Of a DNA stretch of 64,000 bases, positions 1 to 8,803 are shown piece after piece. A program made the translations under genes and the position numbers. The notes beneath the pieces were generated by a model. That model searched no databases. It was not told where the DNA came from and saw only the letters and a list, made by a program, of their open reading frames with translations. Location of the stretch: contig JAIELX010000032.1 of the NCBI GenBank assembly GCA_019752635.1, positions 186,001 to 250,000 on the forward strand, written 5' to 3'. Source of the stretch: Candidatus Obscuribacterales bacterium (GTDB taxonomy: Bacteria > Cyanobacteriota > Vampirovibrionia > Obscuribacterales > Obscuribacteraceae). The stretch's first letter is position 1. Every line of letters starts with the position of its first letter.

Positions 1-507
1 GCTCAAATAGGACTAGCACTTCTCGACATCCTTAGCTATTTCCATGAGCACGATCCCGTCATTATTCACAGAGATATTACACCGGACAACATCATCGTTG
101 ACAGTAGCAGCGGCAACATCAAACTCGTAGATTTTGGCGCTTCCAATACATTCCTCGGCACAGCAACCGGGACAGTAATTGGAAAAACGTCCTACATGCC
201 ACCCGAACAAGTAAGAGGAAAACCAACCCCGGCAACGGACATTTACGGGCTAGGTTGCACACTGTTCTTTTTGCTGTCCGGTCGGGATCCGGAACCATTG
301 ACGCAAGCCAGTATCAAAACGGAACGATCCGATGCTTCGGACCAGATGCATCAGCTGCTAAAGGATATGACCGAATTGGAATACAGAAACAGACCAACTT
401 ATACAGAAATCAAGGAACGCCTTAACGCTCTCGCGGGTGAGGCTTTGCCAATATCGACAGCAACAAGTTTGAAAGAATCTATCGTTATCGTGGGGGAAGA
501 CCAATGA
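1..507 (+). CDS. Hanks-type Ser/Thr protein kinase, C-terminal part (5' end outside window)
   Basis: The reading frame is open from base 1 and ends at TGA 505-507. It holds the C-terminal two thirds of a protein kinase domain. The catalytic loop reads HRDITPDN (about residues 23-30 of the visible part), the Mg-binding loop DFGAS follows about 20 residues later, and the activation segment ends in MPPEQ, followed by TDIYGLG of helix F. No transmembrane or TPR extension follows; the protein stops shortly after the kinase fold with an acidic tail. The next gene starts 12 bases downstream in the same direction, so it probably leads an operon with the HerA-like and prolyl-oligopeptidase genes. The catalytic residues seen are intact, so an active kinase is likely; the N-lobe cannot be judged. 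Confidence 0.9.
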   Translation, partial: AQIGLALLDILSYFHEHDPVIIHRDITPDNIIVDSSSGNIKLVDFGASNTFLGTATGTVIGKTSYMPPEQVRGKPTPATDIYGLGCTLFFLLSGRDPEPLTQASIKTERSDASDQMHQLLKDMTELEYRNRPTYTEIKERLNALAGEALPISTATSLKESIVIVGEDQ

Positions 508-519
508 AGGTGAACCCGT

Positions 520-2370
520 GTGAAAGATTTCTATTCAGACAATCGCATAGACATTAGAGGCGCCGATTTCGGCAAAGCAGACGCTGAGGACGAAAGTCAA
601 TGCGATCGAGCGAAAGTAGACAAAGACCACACGCAAAGAGATTTAACTCCAGTACAAGACGACCCCGCGGCACGAAAAGCAAAGCTGCTTGCCGGAGCAC
701 ATGCCACTGGACTGATACCGCTCATGGTGACGGCGCGCGCAAACAAGCTGATGCGGACTTGCCCCTGGCTGCGTTTTGTCAGAGCCGGTGATACCGGGAC
801 GAGCGCCCTCGCTATCAATCCGTTCGAGATACTCAACGGCGTGGATATAAGGAGGCACCTTGAACAATTAGTACTGATATTCAGCGGACTTTTCTCGTTT
901 ACGCAGGAAGTCACAGCCCTCTTTCGCTGCACGTTGAAACTTGCATACCAACGACGAGGATGGAACTTACTCAACGGAAAGAACTGGCGCCTTGAAGGTG
1001 TCCAGGACTACAGTCCGGAACTTCACCCCGATTTCGTTGATCTGCAAGCAGCACTAGAAGATGCAGTCGACATGTGCAACTTACCACCATTCGCAGCAGT
1101 GAATGCAGAAGGTAAATTGCGCGCACTTACGGGTGCGCTGACTTCAGGACTAATGGGGCAAACATTTGCCCGAAGAACTGCAGTGTCAATAAACGAGCTC
1201 TTTCTGGAAGGAACAGTCGTAGATGTAAGTCTAGTTGGCGAAGCAAACCGAGGACGCTCACTTGCGGAATCGCTGCTGATGCTATTTTTCACAGAGATTT
1301 ACGGTGAAGAAGAAAGGCAATCAACGGACAAAGCACTATTTCTTCTTGACTTGGACGATTTCTCCATACCAACACTGAAACTGCGAAAAGAAGAGCATAT
1401 TTGGTTTTTCGCCCAATCACGCAAATGCACCGACAACGGGTCCACTGTGTTAATTTCGGGAGACGCTCAAACCGAGGACCTACCGGATTTCGCAACGGCG
1501 AGCGACATCCCGACGGAACCACAAAAGAGAAGATTCTTCCCGTTTTCGATACCTCAGTCCATCTCTCACGGACAGGGTTACTATCCTGAAGCATTCGCAC
1601 CGGAAGTCTTGGAAATTGGAACTCACGTAGCCGACCAGTGGCAATTGCGCGACTGCTTCGTGCGCTATCTCTTGAAGATTGATGCCGATTTCACCCAACT
1701 AGTTCATGGTCGCCCAGACATAATTCGCGAGGTCCAGAGGCTCACATTGCGGGCCCCCGTGCCATTATCAGCGGTGACATGGTGCGCGGTCAGCCTCGTC
1801 ACCGATCGATACTTTGCGCAGCGAGCCGCGTTCTATTCTTGGACATCGAATCAAGAACAAAAGCTTCGCACCGATTGGTACGAAATAATGAGTTTGGCGT
1901 TCCTGCCCGGAGGCCCTCGTAGACTTGAAAAATCCACCATCGAAGCATGGCTGCGGGCGCTAGCCGAAGCGAGCAAAGTAGAGCAAGGTCCGCTAGTATC
2001 ATGCGGGCCCTGCACAAGAAAGTGTACATTCGGATTCGACGCAAAACTGTTGCTGTCCGATCGCAAAATACTGTTTGATTTCAGTTCAAGCCTAAGAAAC
2101 ACAAAGCAACCTTCATTCGAAAAAGCAGCCTGGTTTGCGCATGTTATTGCGGAGCGAGTCGCAGGAGAAAAATCAGCCGACAACCATCTCGCTTTGAGCT
2201 ATTGCATCGCCGCACACCTGAGCGCCGAACAGCAATACTCAAGCGACGCCCAACTTACGTTCTGCCACAAAGTTCGTGAGCGCCTCGAAGCTGGCGATTT
2301 TTCAAACGACGAAGGTCCAGGGAGGGGAGAAAGCATAGTTACAATAAAATCAGTAGAGGCCGAATCGTAA
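520..2370 (+). CDS. HerA/VirB4-like protein lacking the P-loop
   Basis: 616 residues from a GTG start 12 bases after the kinase stop. I read it as related to the C-terminal half of HerA/VirB4-type (DUF87-like) ATPases: an NPFE motif at residues 100-103, a following helical segment of the type seen in those proteins, a hydrophobic strand ending in Asp (LFLLDLDD, 273-280) where Walker B would sit, and a late CxxCxxxC cluster (C495, C498, C502). No GxxxxGK[ST] motif is present; the first about 60 residues are charged and low in complexity. So ATPase activity of its own is doubtful. The stop codon overlaps the next ATG (TAATG at 2368-2372), showing translational coupling to the peptidase. The family assignment is by pattern only and is moderately sure. 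Confidence 0.55.
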   Translation: MKDFYSDNRIDIRGADFGKADAEDESQCDRAKVDKDHTQRDLTPVQDDPAARKAKLLAGAHATGLIPLMVTARANKLMRTCPWLRFVRAGDTGTSALAINPFEILNGVDIRRHLEQLVLIFSGLFSFTQEVTALFRCTLKLAYQRRGWNLLNGKNWRLEGVQDYSPELHPDFVDLQAALEDAVDMCNLPPFAAVNAEGKLRALTGALTSGLMGQTFARRTAVSINELFLEGTVVDVSLVGEANRGRSLAESLLMLFFTEIYGEEERQSTDKALFLLDLDDFSIPTLKLRKEEHIWFFAQSRKCTDNGSTVLISGDAQTEDLPDFATASDIPTEPQKRRFFPFSIPQSISHGQGYYPEAFAPEVLEIGTHVADQWQLRDCFVRYLLKIDADFTQLVHGRPDIIREVQRLTLRAPVPLSAVTWCAVSLVTDRYFAQRAAFYSWTSNQEQKLRTDWYEIMSLAFLPGGPRRLEKSTIEAWLRALAEASKVEQGPLVSCGPCTRKCTFGFDAKLLLSDRKILFDFSSSLRNTKQPSFEKAAWFAHVIAERVAGEKSADNHLALSYCIAAHLSAEQQYSSDAQLTFCHKVRERLEAGDFSNDEGPGRGESIVTIKSVEAES

Positions 2371-4364
2371 TGCAGCAAAGAAGATCAAGACAAACCATTG
2401 CCGAAGATGGATTTCAGTTTTTGGAAAGTCCGCACAAAGCAGACACATGGCTGCGCGATCAGGTAAAGAACACCACGGACGTGCTATCGAACTACATTTG
2501 TAGAGCGCGCATGGCGGGACGCATTCGCGGCTTCAGAGGCAAGTGCAACGATTACACAATAGACGGATGCACCGGTGCCTTTTCCATACGTGTAAAACAT
2601 TCGCGAGAAGGATTCCGTTTCTACATCAAGAAGAATCGCGGACAGTGGCGTTTTTCCTATGCCCTAAAGAAGCTCCCCGGCGCACACAGAATGCTTGCAA
2701 GCAAAGATGGGCGATACCTTGTCGTTCTAGCTGATACCGGAGGAGACGAAATCTTCAACATCAGCGTAATTGACCTGCTGGCCAAAAGAGAACTATCGTT
2801 GGTACTGTCGCCGCTTCGATTGGGTGAATTGCAATGGCTGGAAGATAGCAGCGGCTTTGTCTACAAACCGCACATGGAGAACCGGCTGGTGATCGTCAAG
2901 ATTCAGTCGCAAGTGCAATTTAGTATTGACTGGCCGGAATACATGCCCAGCACCCTCAAGCTAAACTGTTTCCAAAATAAAATCGTCATCACCGGCGGAG
3001 CGCAACGCGCCACTATCATAGATCTAGACCAGATCTGCTCAACCGGCACTACTTCTACAATCAAATTCGACTATCCCCTTACAGATCGTAGAGGACGAAT
3101 AATATACCTCGGTTCAATTGAGCAGTCGCTGATCTTTCTCGATGCAATCGATACAAAATATAGCTTGCTGACTGTAACACTCGACGAGAACAAGAAGGTT
3201 TGGAATACACTTTCCCTGGTCGACGGAATTGGCATCGTGGAAGATGCATGGCTGGTAGGCGAGCGAACCTGCATTCACCTATACGACGATAGGGGTAGCA
3301 CAATCGTAATATACGACAGAAACGGTACAGAGCTCTCAAACTTTCTGGCAGCTGAATTGGGAGACATCCATTATGCTTCGGAATGCTCGCCTGACGAGAT
3401 TAGCATAAGATGCTCAACCCTCACCCAGTCGAGCTATCGCATAGAGCTGAACTTCAAAACGGACTCACGCACCGTCGTCAATTCGAATGACTTCAAAACC
3501 TCCCGGGTAACAACAGGAAGAGCATACGTCCCTATTGGTCCAAACACGGATATCCCGCTCACATTTGCCCGCTGCAATTGGGGAGCGGCGCTGAAAGCAC
3601 CAACGCTCCTGGAAGTCTACGGCGGCTACGGTACCCGGATGATACCATCATTCAACCCCGAAACGGCCGTCTGGCTCGATCGCGGCGGGACAGCCGTCAT
3701 TGCTCACATTCGCGGTGGCGGAGAGAAAGGCAATGACTGGTACACGCAAGCAGCAGGCAACAACAAACAGAATTCCGTCGACGACATCATCCGCGTGGCC
3801 GAATGGCTCATTGAGAACGACTATTGCACCGCGAAGCAACTTGGACTTCGTGGCGTGAGTCACGGAGGACTACTGGTTGCGGCTGCCATTGCTCAAAGAC
3901 CGGACCTTTTCGGTGCGGCAATCATTGAATCGGGACCGCTAGACCTTATGAGGAGATCATTTTTTGCAGAGCGGTCCGCGCAGGACCATCCTGATGCACT
4001 GAATGAAGACGAAGAGAAATATGCCAGGGCGCTGTCACCGTATCACAACCTGAGGCGAGGAGTAACGTACCCACCTTGCATAGTGATAGCCCGCCAAAAC
4101 GATGGAAGAGTATCTCCAATACATGCGTTCAAATTCGTGGCTGCACTACAAGCAATATCAAGAAACGCCAACGACAATCTACTGCTGTACGAGCCCTCCG
4201 GCGGCCACTACGCTAGCAGCAGCCCGGACAGGGGACTAGCCGAAGCTTCAGGCTGGTTATCCTTCGCGGCGCATCATCTGGGAATCCTATGCTACGAATG
4301 CAAAGACATCCCGCAGAGAAATCACCCGTTTACGCACAGCTCGGCGGCGCCAGAGGAAGCTTAA
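2370..4364 (+). CDS. Prolyl oligopeptidase family (S9) serine peptidase
   Basis: 664 residues. The N-terminal about 380 residues have the repetitive beta-strand character of the S9 propeller. The C-terminal alpha/beta-hydrolase domain carries the nucleophile elbow GVSHGG with Ser497, the Asp of the triad in QNDGRV (Asp578) and the His in SGGHY (His613), plus the GGYG and IRGGGEKG segments typical of prolyl oligopeptidases. No signal peptide is seen, so it is probably cytoplasmic and cleaves short peptides after proline or related residues. Its ATG overlaps the stop of the preceding gene. The 3' end overlaps the convergent histidine-kinase gene by 35 bases. In some class III lanthipeptide clusters an S9 peptidase removes leader peptides; whether that applies here is speculation. 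Confidence 0.9.
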   Translation: MQQRRSRQTIAEDGFQFLESPHKADTWLRDQVKNTTDVLSNYICRARMAGRIRGFRGKCNDYTIDGCTGAFSIRVKHSREGFRFYIKKNRGQWRFSYALKKLPGAHRMLASKDGRYLVVLADTGGDEIFNISVIDLLAKRELSLVLSPLRLGELQWLEDSSGFVYKPHMENRLVIVKIQSQVQFSIDWPEYMPSTLKLNCFQNKIVITGGAQRATIIDLDQICSTGTTSTIKFDYPLTDRRGRIIYLGSIEQSLIFLDAIDTKYSLLTVTLDENKKVWNTLSLVDGIGIVEDAWLVGERTCIHLYDDRGSTIVIYDRNGTELSNFLAAELGDIHYASECSPDEISIRCSTLTQSSYRIELNFKTDSRTVVNSNDFKTSRVTTGRAYVPIGPNTDIPLTFARCNWGAALKAPTLLEVYGGYGTRMIPSFNPETAVWLDRGGTAVIAHIRGGGEKGNDWYTQAAGNNKQNSVDDIIRVAEWLIENDYCTAKQLGLRGVSHGGLLVAAAIAQRPDLFGAAIIESGPLDLMRRSFFAERSAQDHPDALNEDEEKYARALSPYHNLRRGVTYPPCIVIARQNDGRVSPIHAFKFVAALQAISRNANDNLLLYEPSGGHYASSSPDRGLAEASGWLSFAAHHLGILCYECKDIPQRNHPFTHSSAAPEEA

Positions 4365-7305
4365 CTCTGAAAGTGGCGCCCTTGTTCTCGGCTGATTCGA
4401 CAGCTATCGATCCGCCATGTTGCTCAACCAGTGTTTTGCACAAATAGAGGCCCAGACCGGTTCCTCTTTTTCGAGAGGCATCGGCAATCTCCATTTGCGC
4501 GAAAGCTGTAAACAGTCTTTGTTGAAACTCAGTCGACATACCGCGCCCGTGATCAATCACACTTATAATCGCTCCATCACCTGAAGATTCGACCTCTATT
4601 TCGACTGTCGAGCCCCGCGGGGAGAATTTGATAGCGTTCGACAACAGGTTGATCATTACTTGCACGATTCGATCAGGGTCGGCATCCAGCAATGCTGCCC
4701 CTCGAGGCTTCACAATAGTAACACCTGCTCTAGTTGCAGCAGACTCAAGGCTTGCAACGGCCGATTCGACAATGTCGTCAGAGCTGACCACTACGCGATT
4801 GAGCTCAAACTTACCGCCCACCATACCTTGCACACTGCGCAAGTCTTCCAGCAGTCGCTGAAGGCGTCCGCAATCAGCAACGGCGCGTTTGATTCTAATA
4901 TGGGCAGGCTCGCAGAGCGCGCTACCATAGCTTGCACCAATTGTTTCCATTTGCTTCTTTAGATGGTTCAACGGATGCGACAACTGCCCCATCATTACTA
5001 GCGCGACGTGCTTCTTGAAAGTTTCAAACTCGCGCAGGCGCCGATCCGCCTCGTGCAACACCGCGTCAATGCGAGAGAACTCGTCGTTATCTTCCAGTCT
5101 CGCAGGCAGAGTGCTTCGGCTTGACAGCGCTCTAGTGGTCTTGCCGAGAGAAGCTAAACGGTTGGTCATAAATTTGGAAACAAACAGTACCAACGACAAG
5201 CAGAGTATCAAACCTGCCACGATCGAGGCGAATAAAATATCGGACAGGATAGAGCGAGTCAAATTACTCTTCTTCGAAAGTAATTCTCTATGAACACCCG
5301 ACACAAACAGCAGGTTGGCGGTCAATCGTTCGTTCACCAGAGTTTCGGCGTGCATTTCCTTCAGCACCGGTGCATTCCAAAACTTTTCAACAACAGTCCC
5401 CTTAGGCAAGCTGAGAATCCGTGAATACATTTCGCTCAATTTCAAAACAGACTGTCTAAACTGTTCAATATCGGAGTCCGGGTTTCGAGCACGATCGGTG
5501 AGCAAACCGCTGAGGTGATCGAGCGAGGCTCTGGTTTTCGCCGTGTCACGTTTCCACCTCTCGAGTACCCATTTATCTTCAGTGAAGTTGTAACAAACAG
5601 CCGCGATAAAACTGGTGGCACTTTGATTTTTCACTGCCGCAATATCAGAACAAATGGACCAGGCTCGATGCTCAAGATTCTGATCCTGCTTCACTTCGCC
5701 TAACATGACGACGATAATCGCTGACAACACCAGCATAAACCCGAGAGGGGCCAGAACTAATGCGCGCATTTTTCGACGCAGCTGCTTCGAAGACTTCGTA
5801 TCCTCCTCCGGCCAATCTCGGGACCTGTCGTAAGCGATGCCGGGTGCGCCCGCTGGCACTTCCTCTGCAGTCGAGATTTCCAACAGAAAAGTGTGCTGAT
5901 TCGACTGGCTGGAGCTGAACCGCAACGCTCCTCCATGCAACCTCAAAATCGACGAACAAAGCAGCAAACGAATATACGCAGGTACGTTTGCTGACTCAGC
6001 AGGCAATTCTCCATCCAGCCCGGCTGAAGTCAACGTCACAACATCACCGAGAGCGGTGCCCCGATAGCTTATCGAAATGGTTACTCGTGAGTGATTGTCA
6101 TCTCCGCAACCACTAACTTCTACCGTTGTTTCCGGCGCAGCGTGTTGCAATGACAAATTGACCAGGTTAGAGACAACCCGCGAAACTTGAGCAACGTCCA
6201 ACGCGAAAACCGATGCCTCGCCCTGCTCCTCCTCAAAAGCGATTTGAGAATGCAAACTAGCTGGAATCTCCTTAACACAAACCTCAAAAACGTCAGCCAG
6301 TTCACAATTCTCTCGGTTTATCCGCAACTTACCGGCCTTCAGGCTTTCCAAACCAAGGAAGTCGTTAACTAACTCCAAGACAGGGCGCAACGTTTTGAGC
6401 GCAGACGAAAGCGTTAGCTTCACAGGCTCCGGAACCGTACCGAACGCACCAGCTCCCATCAGCTCCAGGGTGCCCTGCAGCGAGGCCAACGGTGAACGCA
6501 ACTCATGCGTAACGACACTGACATAGTTACGGCGAATCTGTTCATTAGCATCTATATCCACCGCAGCTTTGTAGATGGCACTATCCAACTCAAAGATCTC
6601 ATCACGAGCCATTGGCGGTTCATCTGGCGGAGTCTGCGACAGCAAATGCAAAACGTTCCCTTGCACATGCCCTATTCGCGAAATGAGGTCACGCCAGATC
6701 AGCAGTGCCAATACAGTCAGCGAACCTACGCTCAGAATGAAACTCACTACAAGCGTAACAACGAATTTACCAGCGAGCTTCGAAGTTGCTTCAACCAGCA
6801 GCTTAACCTTGTTTTCTTCAAGCTCCTGAACCCTTACGAGCTGAGTATATCGATCAAACATTGCAGGAAGCAGCGCGGCATCTATCGGATTCTTACTGGA
6901 TACAACCGACGTAGAAAGTTCCGCAGGTACACTCAGGATGTAATTCTCGCGAATCATAAGACTGCGAGCGGTCGCCCTAAAACTACGCACAAGTTCATGC
7001 TCTTTCGGATCAAGCCGCGTCATTCTTTCCAGATCTTTGATCTGCGATCGCAGTTTTGCTTCGGCTGCCACACGTCGAGGTCTAGCAGCTTCATCTTTGA
7101 GAAGAAGAAACCCGACCGATTCATTAAGACAGGTCGTAGAGCTACTTATGATGTTATCAACCAAAGCAATAACTTTTCGTGATCGAGTTTCTTGAGCAAT
7201 CAGCTCTTGAGCCTCATTCACAATTCGCATTAGGCTAAAGACACCAACAAGCTGGACTAGCAACGGAACACAAACAAAGAGAAGTGCCTTCTGAAGTACC
7301 TTCAA
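4330..7305 (-). CDS. Tandem hybrid of two complementary histidine-kinase modules
   Basis: 991 residues from a TTG start (AAGGA seven bases upstream), 29 bases after the response-regulator gene, so one operon. Module 1 (1-480): membrane segment 5-26, sensor region, membrane segment 181-203, linker, H-box VTHELRSPL with His267. Its ATPase is degenerate: both N-box Asn positions are not kept (Asn380 stays, Leu384 replaces the Mg-binding Asn), G1 reads SYRGTA without Asp, and there is no G2 glycine cluster. Module 2 (510-991): membrane segment 515-535, sensor region, membrane segment 688-709, HAMP-like linker, H-box remnant MGQLSHPL with Gly773 at the His position. Its ATPase is complete: NLLSNA with Asn890, DHGRG at 918-922, GTGLGL at 948-953. 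Seen: each half lacks what the other has. Inferred: the C-terminal ATPase phosphorylates His267, in cis or within a dimer, and the phosphate goes to the adjacent regulator. Confidence 0.93.
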   Translation of the reverse strand: MKVLQKALLFVCVPLLVQLVGVFSLMRIVNEAQELIAQETRSRKVIALVDNIISSSTTCLNESVGFLLLKDEAARPRRVAAEAKLRSQIKDLERMTRLDPKEHELVRSFRATARSLMIRENYILSVPAELSTSVVSSKNPIDAALLPAMFDRYTQLVRVQELEENKVKLLVEATSKLAGKFVVTLVVSFILSVGSLTVLALLIWRDLISRIGHVQGNVLHLLSQTPPDEPPMARDEIFELDSAIYKAAVDIDANEQIRRNYVSVVTHELRSPLASLQGTLELMGAGAFGTVPEPVKLTLSSALKTLRPVLELVNDFLGLESLKAGKLRINRENCELADVFEVCVKEIPASLHSQIAFEEEQGEASVFALDVAQVSRVVSNLVNLSLQHAAPETTVEVSGCGDDNHSRVTISISYRGTALGDVVTLTSAGLDGELPAESANVPAYIRLLLCSSILRLHGGALRFSSSQSNQHTFLLEISTAEEVPAGAPGIAYDRSRDWPEEDTKSSKQLRRKMRALVLAPLGFMLVLSAIIVVMLGEVKQDQNLEHRAWSICSDIAAVKNQSATSFIAAVCYNFTEDKWVLERWKRDTAKTRASLDHLSGLLTDRARNPDSDIEQFRQSVLKLSEMYSRILSLPKGTVVEKFWNAPVLKEMHAETLVNERLTANLLFVSGVHRELLSKKSNLTRSILSDILFASIVAGLILCLSLVLFVSKFMTNRLASLGKTTRALSSRSTLPARLEDNDEFSRIDAVLHEADRRLREFETFKKHVALVMMGQLSHPLNHLKKQMETIGASYGSALCEPAHIRIKRAVADCGRLQRLLEDLRSVQGMVGGKFELNRVVVSSDDIVESAVASLESAATRAGVTIVKPRGAALLDADPDRIVQVMINLLSNAIKFSPRGSTVEIEVESSGDGAIISVIDHGRGMSTEFQQRLFTAFAQMEIADASRKRGTGLGLYLCKTLVEQHGGSIAVESAENKGATFRVKLPLAPPSCA

Positions 7306-7334
7306 TGATGATTCCTTGTGCCCGGTAGCCTATG

Positions 7335-8009
7335 TCACTGCGGTGCTTCTAATTTATACCCGAATCCATATACGTTATGAATGATCGACGGTCCATCCCC
7401 ATCAATCTTAGTGCGTAATTTCTTGATTAAGGACCGCACGGTTTGTGGAGTTCGGTCCGACTCCGCCGACCAAACTCTTTCCAGCAATGCCTCGCTGCTA
7501 AACACTTGCCCCGGATTGCGCATCAAAAACTCCAGAACAGCAAACTCCATTCGCGCCAGGGAAATCTCTACACCGTTTTTCAGAACCAAAGTCCGCGAGG
7601 GATCCAGCGTTAGGTCGCCTGCTTGAAGCGTAACGGCAACCTGCCGCGAAGGACGCCGCAATAGAGCCACTATGCGTGCTTTCAACTCATGCATGTTAAA
7701 CGGTTTCGTCAGGTAATCGTCGGCTCCGCCATACAACCCCGTAAGTTTGTCCGAAATGGAGTCCTTCCCGGTCAGCATCAAAACAGGCGTACTGTTGCCT
7801 TTGGCTCTCAACTTGGTCAACACTTCGATCCCCGAAAGAAGGGGCAACTCCCAGTCAAGAATGATCAGTTCGTAAGTTGAGATGAAGAGTGTTTCAAGAG
7901 CAGTTTGCCCGTCGCTTGCGTGATCGACAATATGCCCCTCAAAGCGGATAGCATCCTCAACGGTGCTAGCCAAATTGGTATCATCTTCAACCAGTAGAAT
8001 CTTCGCCAT
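7335..8009 (-). CDS. OmpR/PhoB-family response regulator
   Basis: 224 residues. Receiver domain 1-115 with the acidic pocket at Asp9/Asp10, phospho-acceptor Asp52 (LDWELP), Thr80 and Lys102 (TKPF). The C-terminal winged-helix DNA-binding domain covers about 125-222 and ends in the usual NVYGFGYKL wing. It lies directly upstream of the tandem histidine kinase and is its probable target. ATG start. All phosphorylation residues are in place, so a functional transcription regulator is expected. Confidence 0.95.
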   Translation of the reverse strand: MAKILLVEDDTNLASTVEDAIRFEGHIVDHASDGQTALETLFISTYELIILDWELPLLSGIEVLTKLRAKGNSTPVLMLTGKDSISDKLTGLYGGADDYLTKPFNMHELKARIVALLRRPSRQVAVTLQAGDLTLDPSRTLVLKNGVEISLARMEFAVLEFLMRNPGQVFSSEALLERVWSAESDRTPQTVRSLIKKLRTKIDGDGPSIIHNVYGFGYKLEAPQ

Positions 8010-8180
8010 ACTTGCTCAGGTAGGATCGCGACCCGCAATTATTCTAACAGAAACAGAAACCGCGGGGCGCGCCACCATCCCGCCAAGCATTACGGAGCAA
8101 CGATTCCGGACACTTACCCCTAGTCCAGCCCCCGGGTTGCTCGGGAACGCCGTCGGGTGGTCGGACCGAATCAGTAAATC

Positions 8181-8508
8181 TCACTTCCTAACCGGCTTCG
8201 GTAAGTGTTGATCACTTCCACTCAGGTAATCAATCAGCTTCTGCCGGGCCCGGAGATCACAGTTAGCCGGCGTAATCACTTTTTCGCGGAAGCGCACGTC
8301 ATTATCCGGCTCGCTCAACAACTTGATCACCGCTGCGGGGTCCGCAGCGGTCGGGTGCGACAAAACTCATTACGCCTTCGTATAGATCACGGAATACAGC
8401 TTCGGTCAATCCTGAATCTTTGCCTGCAAGTATCTTTCCCACCTCGCAAACATCAGCTTTAAAATCCTCCCTTGCGTATCCCACATTTTGTACAGCATCG
8501 TCATCCAT
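8181..8508 (-). pseudogene. Small hypothetical gene interrupted by a frameshift at a GC hairpin
   Basis: On the minus strand an ATG at 8508 (MDDDAVQNV) has a good Shine-Dalgarno, GAGGT, seven bases before it. The frame runs about 50 residues to ..LYEGVMSFVAPD and then ends early at about 8302. A second frame picks up in the same place with an equally protein-like stretch (DPAAVIKLL.. to about 8181). The switch coincides with a perfect 10-bp hairpin at 8329-8351. Read together they would give a protein of about 108 residues. No family recognised. It may be a decayed gene, an assembly indel in the hairpin, or a genuine frameshift site. Confidence 0.45.
8329..8351. repeat. Perfect 10-bp inverted repeat with 3-base loop
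   Basis: The arms are ACCGCTGCGG at 8329-8338 and CCGCAGCGGT at 8342-8351, separated by GGT. It sits inside the interrupted small gene, exactly where the coding potential changes frame. There is no T-run, so a terminator role is unlikely. Confidence 0.8.
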
Positions 8509-8803
8509 ATCGATCACCTCGCAGTTATTCAATGCATGCATATACCAACTTCGCAGAAACCCTGGACACCAGCTGTGGTATCACGCGCACATTTCTTCTA
8601 AGCGTAGAAAACATAGCAGAGCAGACAGACACGGTTAAGTCCGTGCCTGTCGAAGACTACAATGAATCATCTGGCTCAAACAAATAGTCACAACGTCGTC
8701 TTCTCTTGCGATTCTAAACCGCACTCTTTTCGAAGATGGTGTCAATATAAATACCCAATGTACCCATTGTGTGCCAAGGGAGGCGATAAATCCACGAGCC
8801 GAA
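8509..8803. other. Gene-free stretch between VanZ-like gene and small frameshifted gene
   Basis: About 295 bases without a convincing reading frame on either strand. It includes the ribosome binding site of the 8508 gene at its left end. No repeat, tRNA-like fold or terminator with a T-run was seen. Confidence 0.5.

Noticed and set aside
773..4364. Possibility of a mobile genetic element carrying the HerA-like protein
   Set aside because: No integrase, relaxase, direct repeats or tRNA boundary was visible in the window.
6505..7182. 225-codon open frame on the plus strand
   Set aside because: It lies antisense inside the tandem histidine kinase, has no ribosome site and a composition rich in Asn, Arg and Thr typical of shadow frames.
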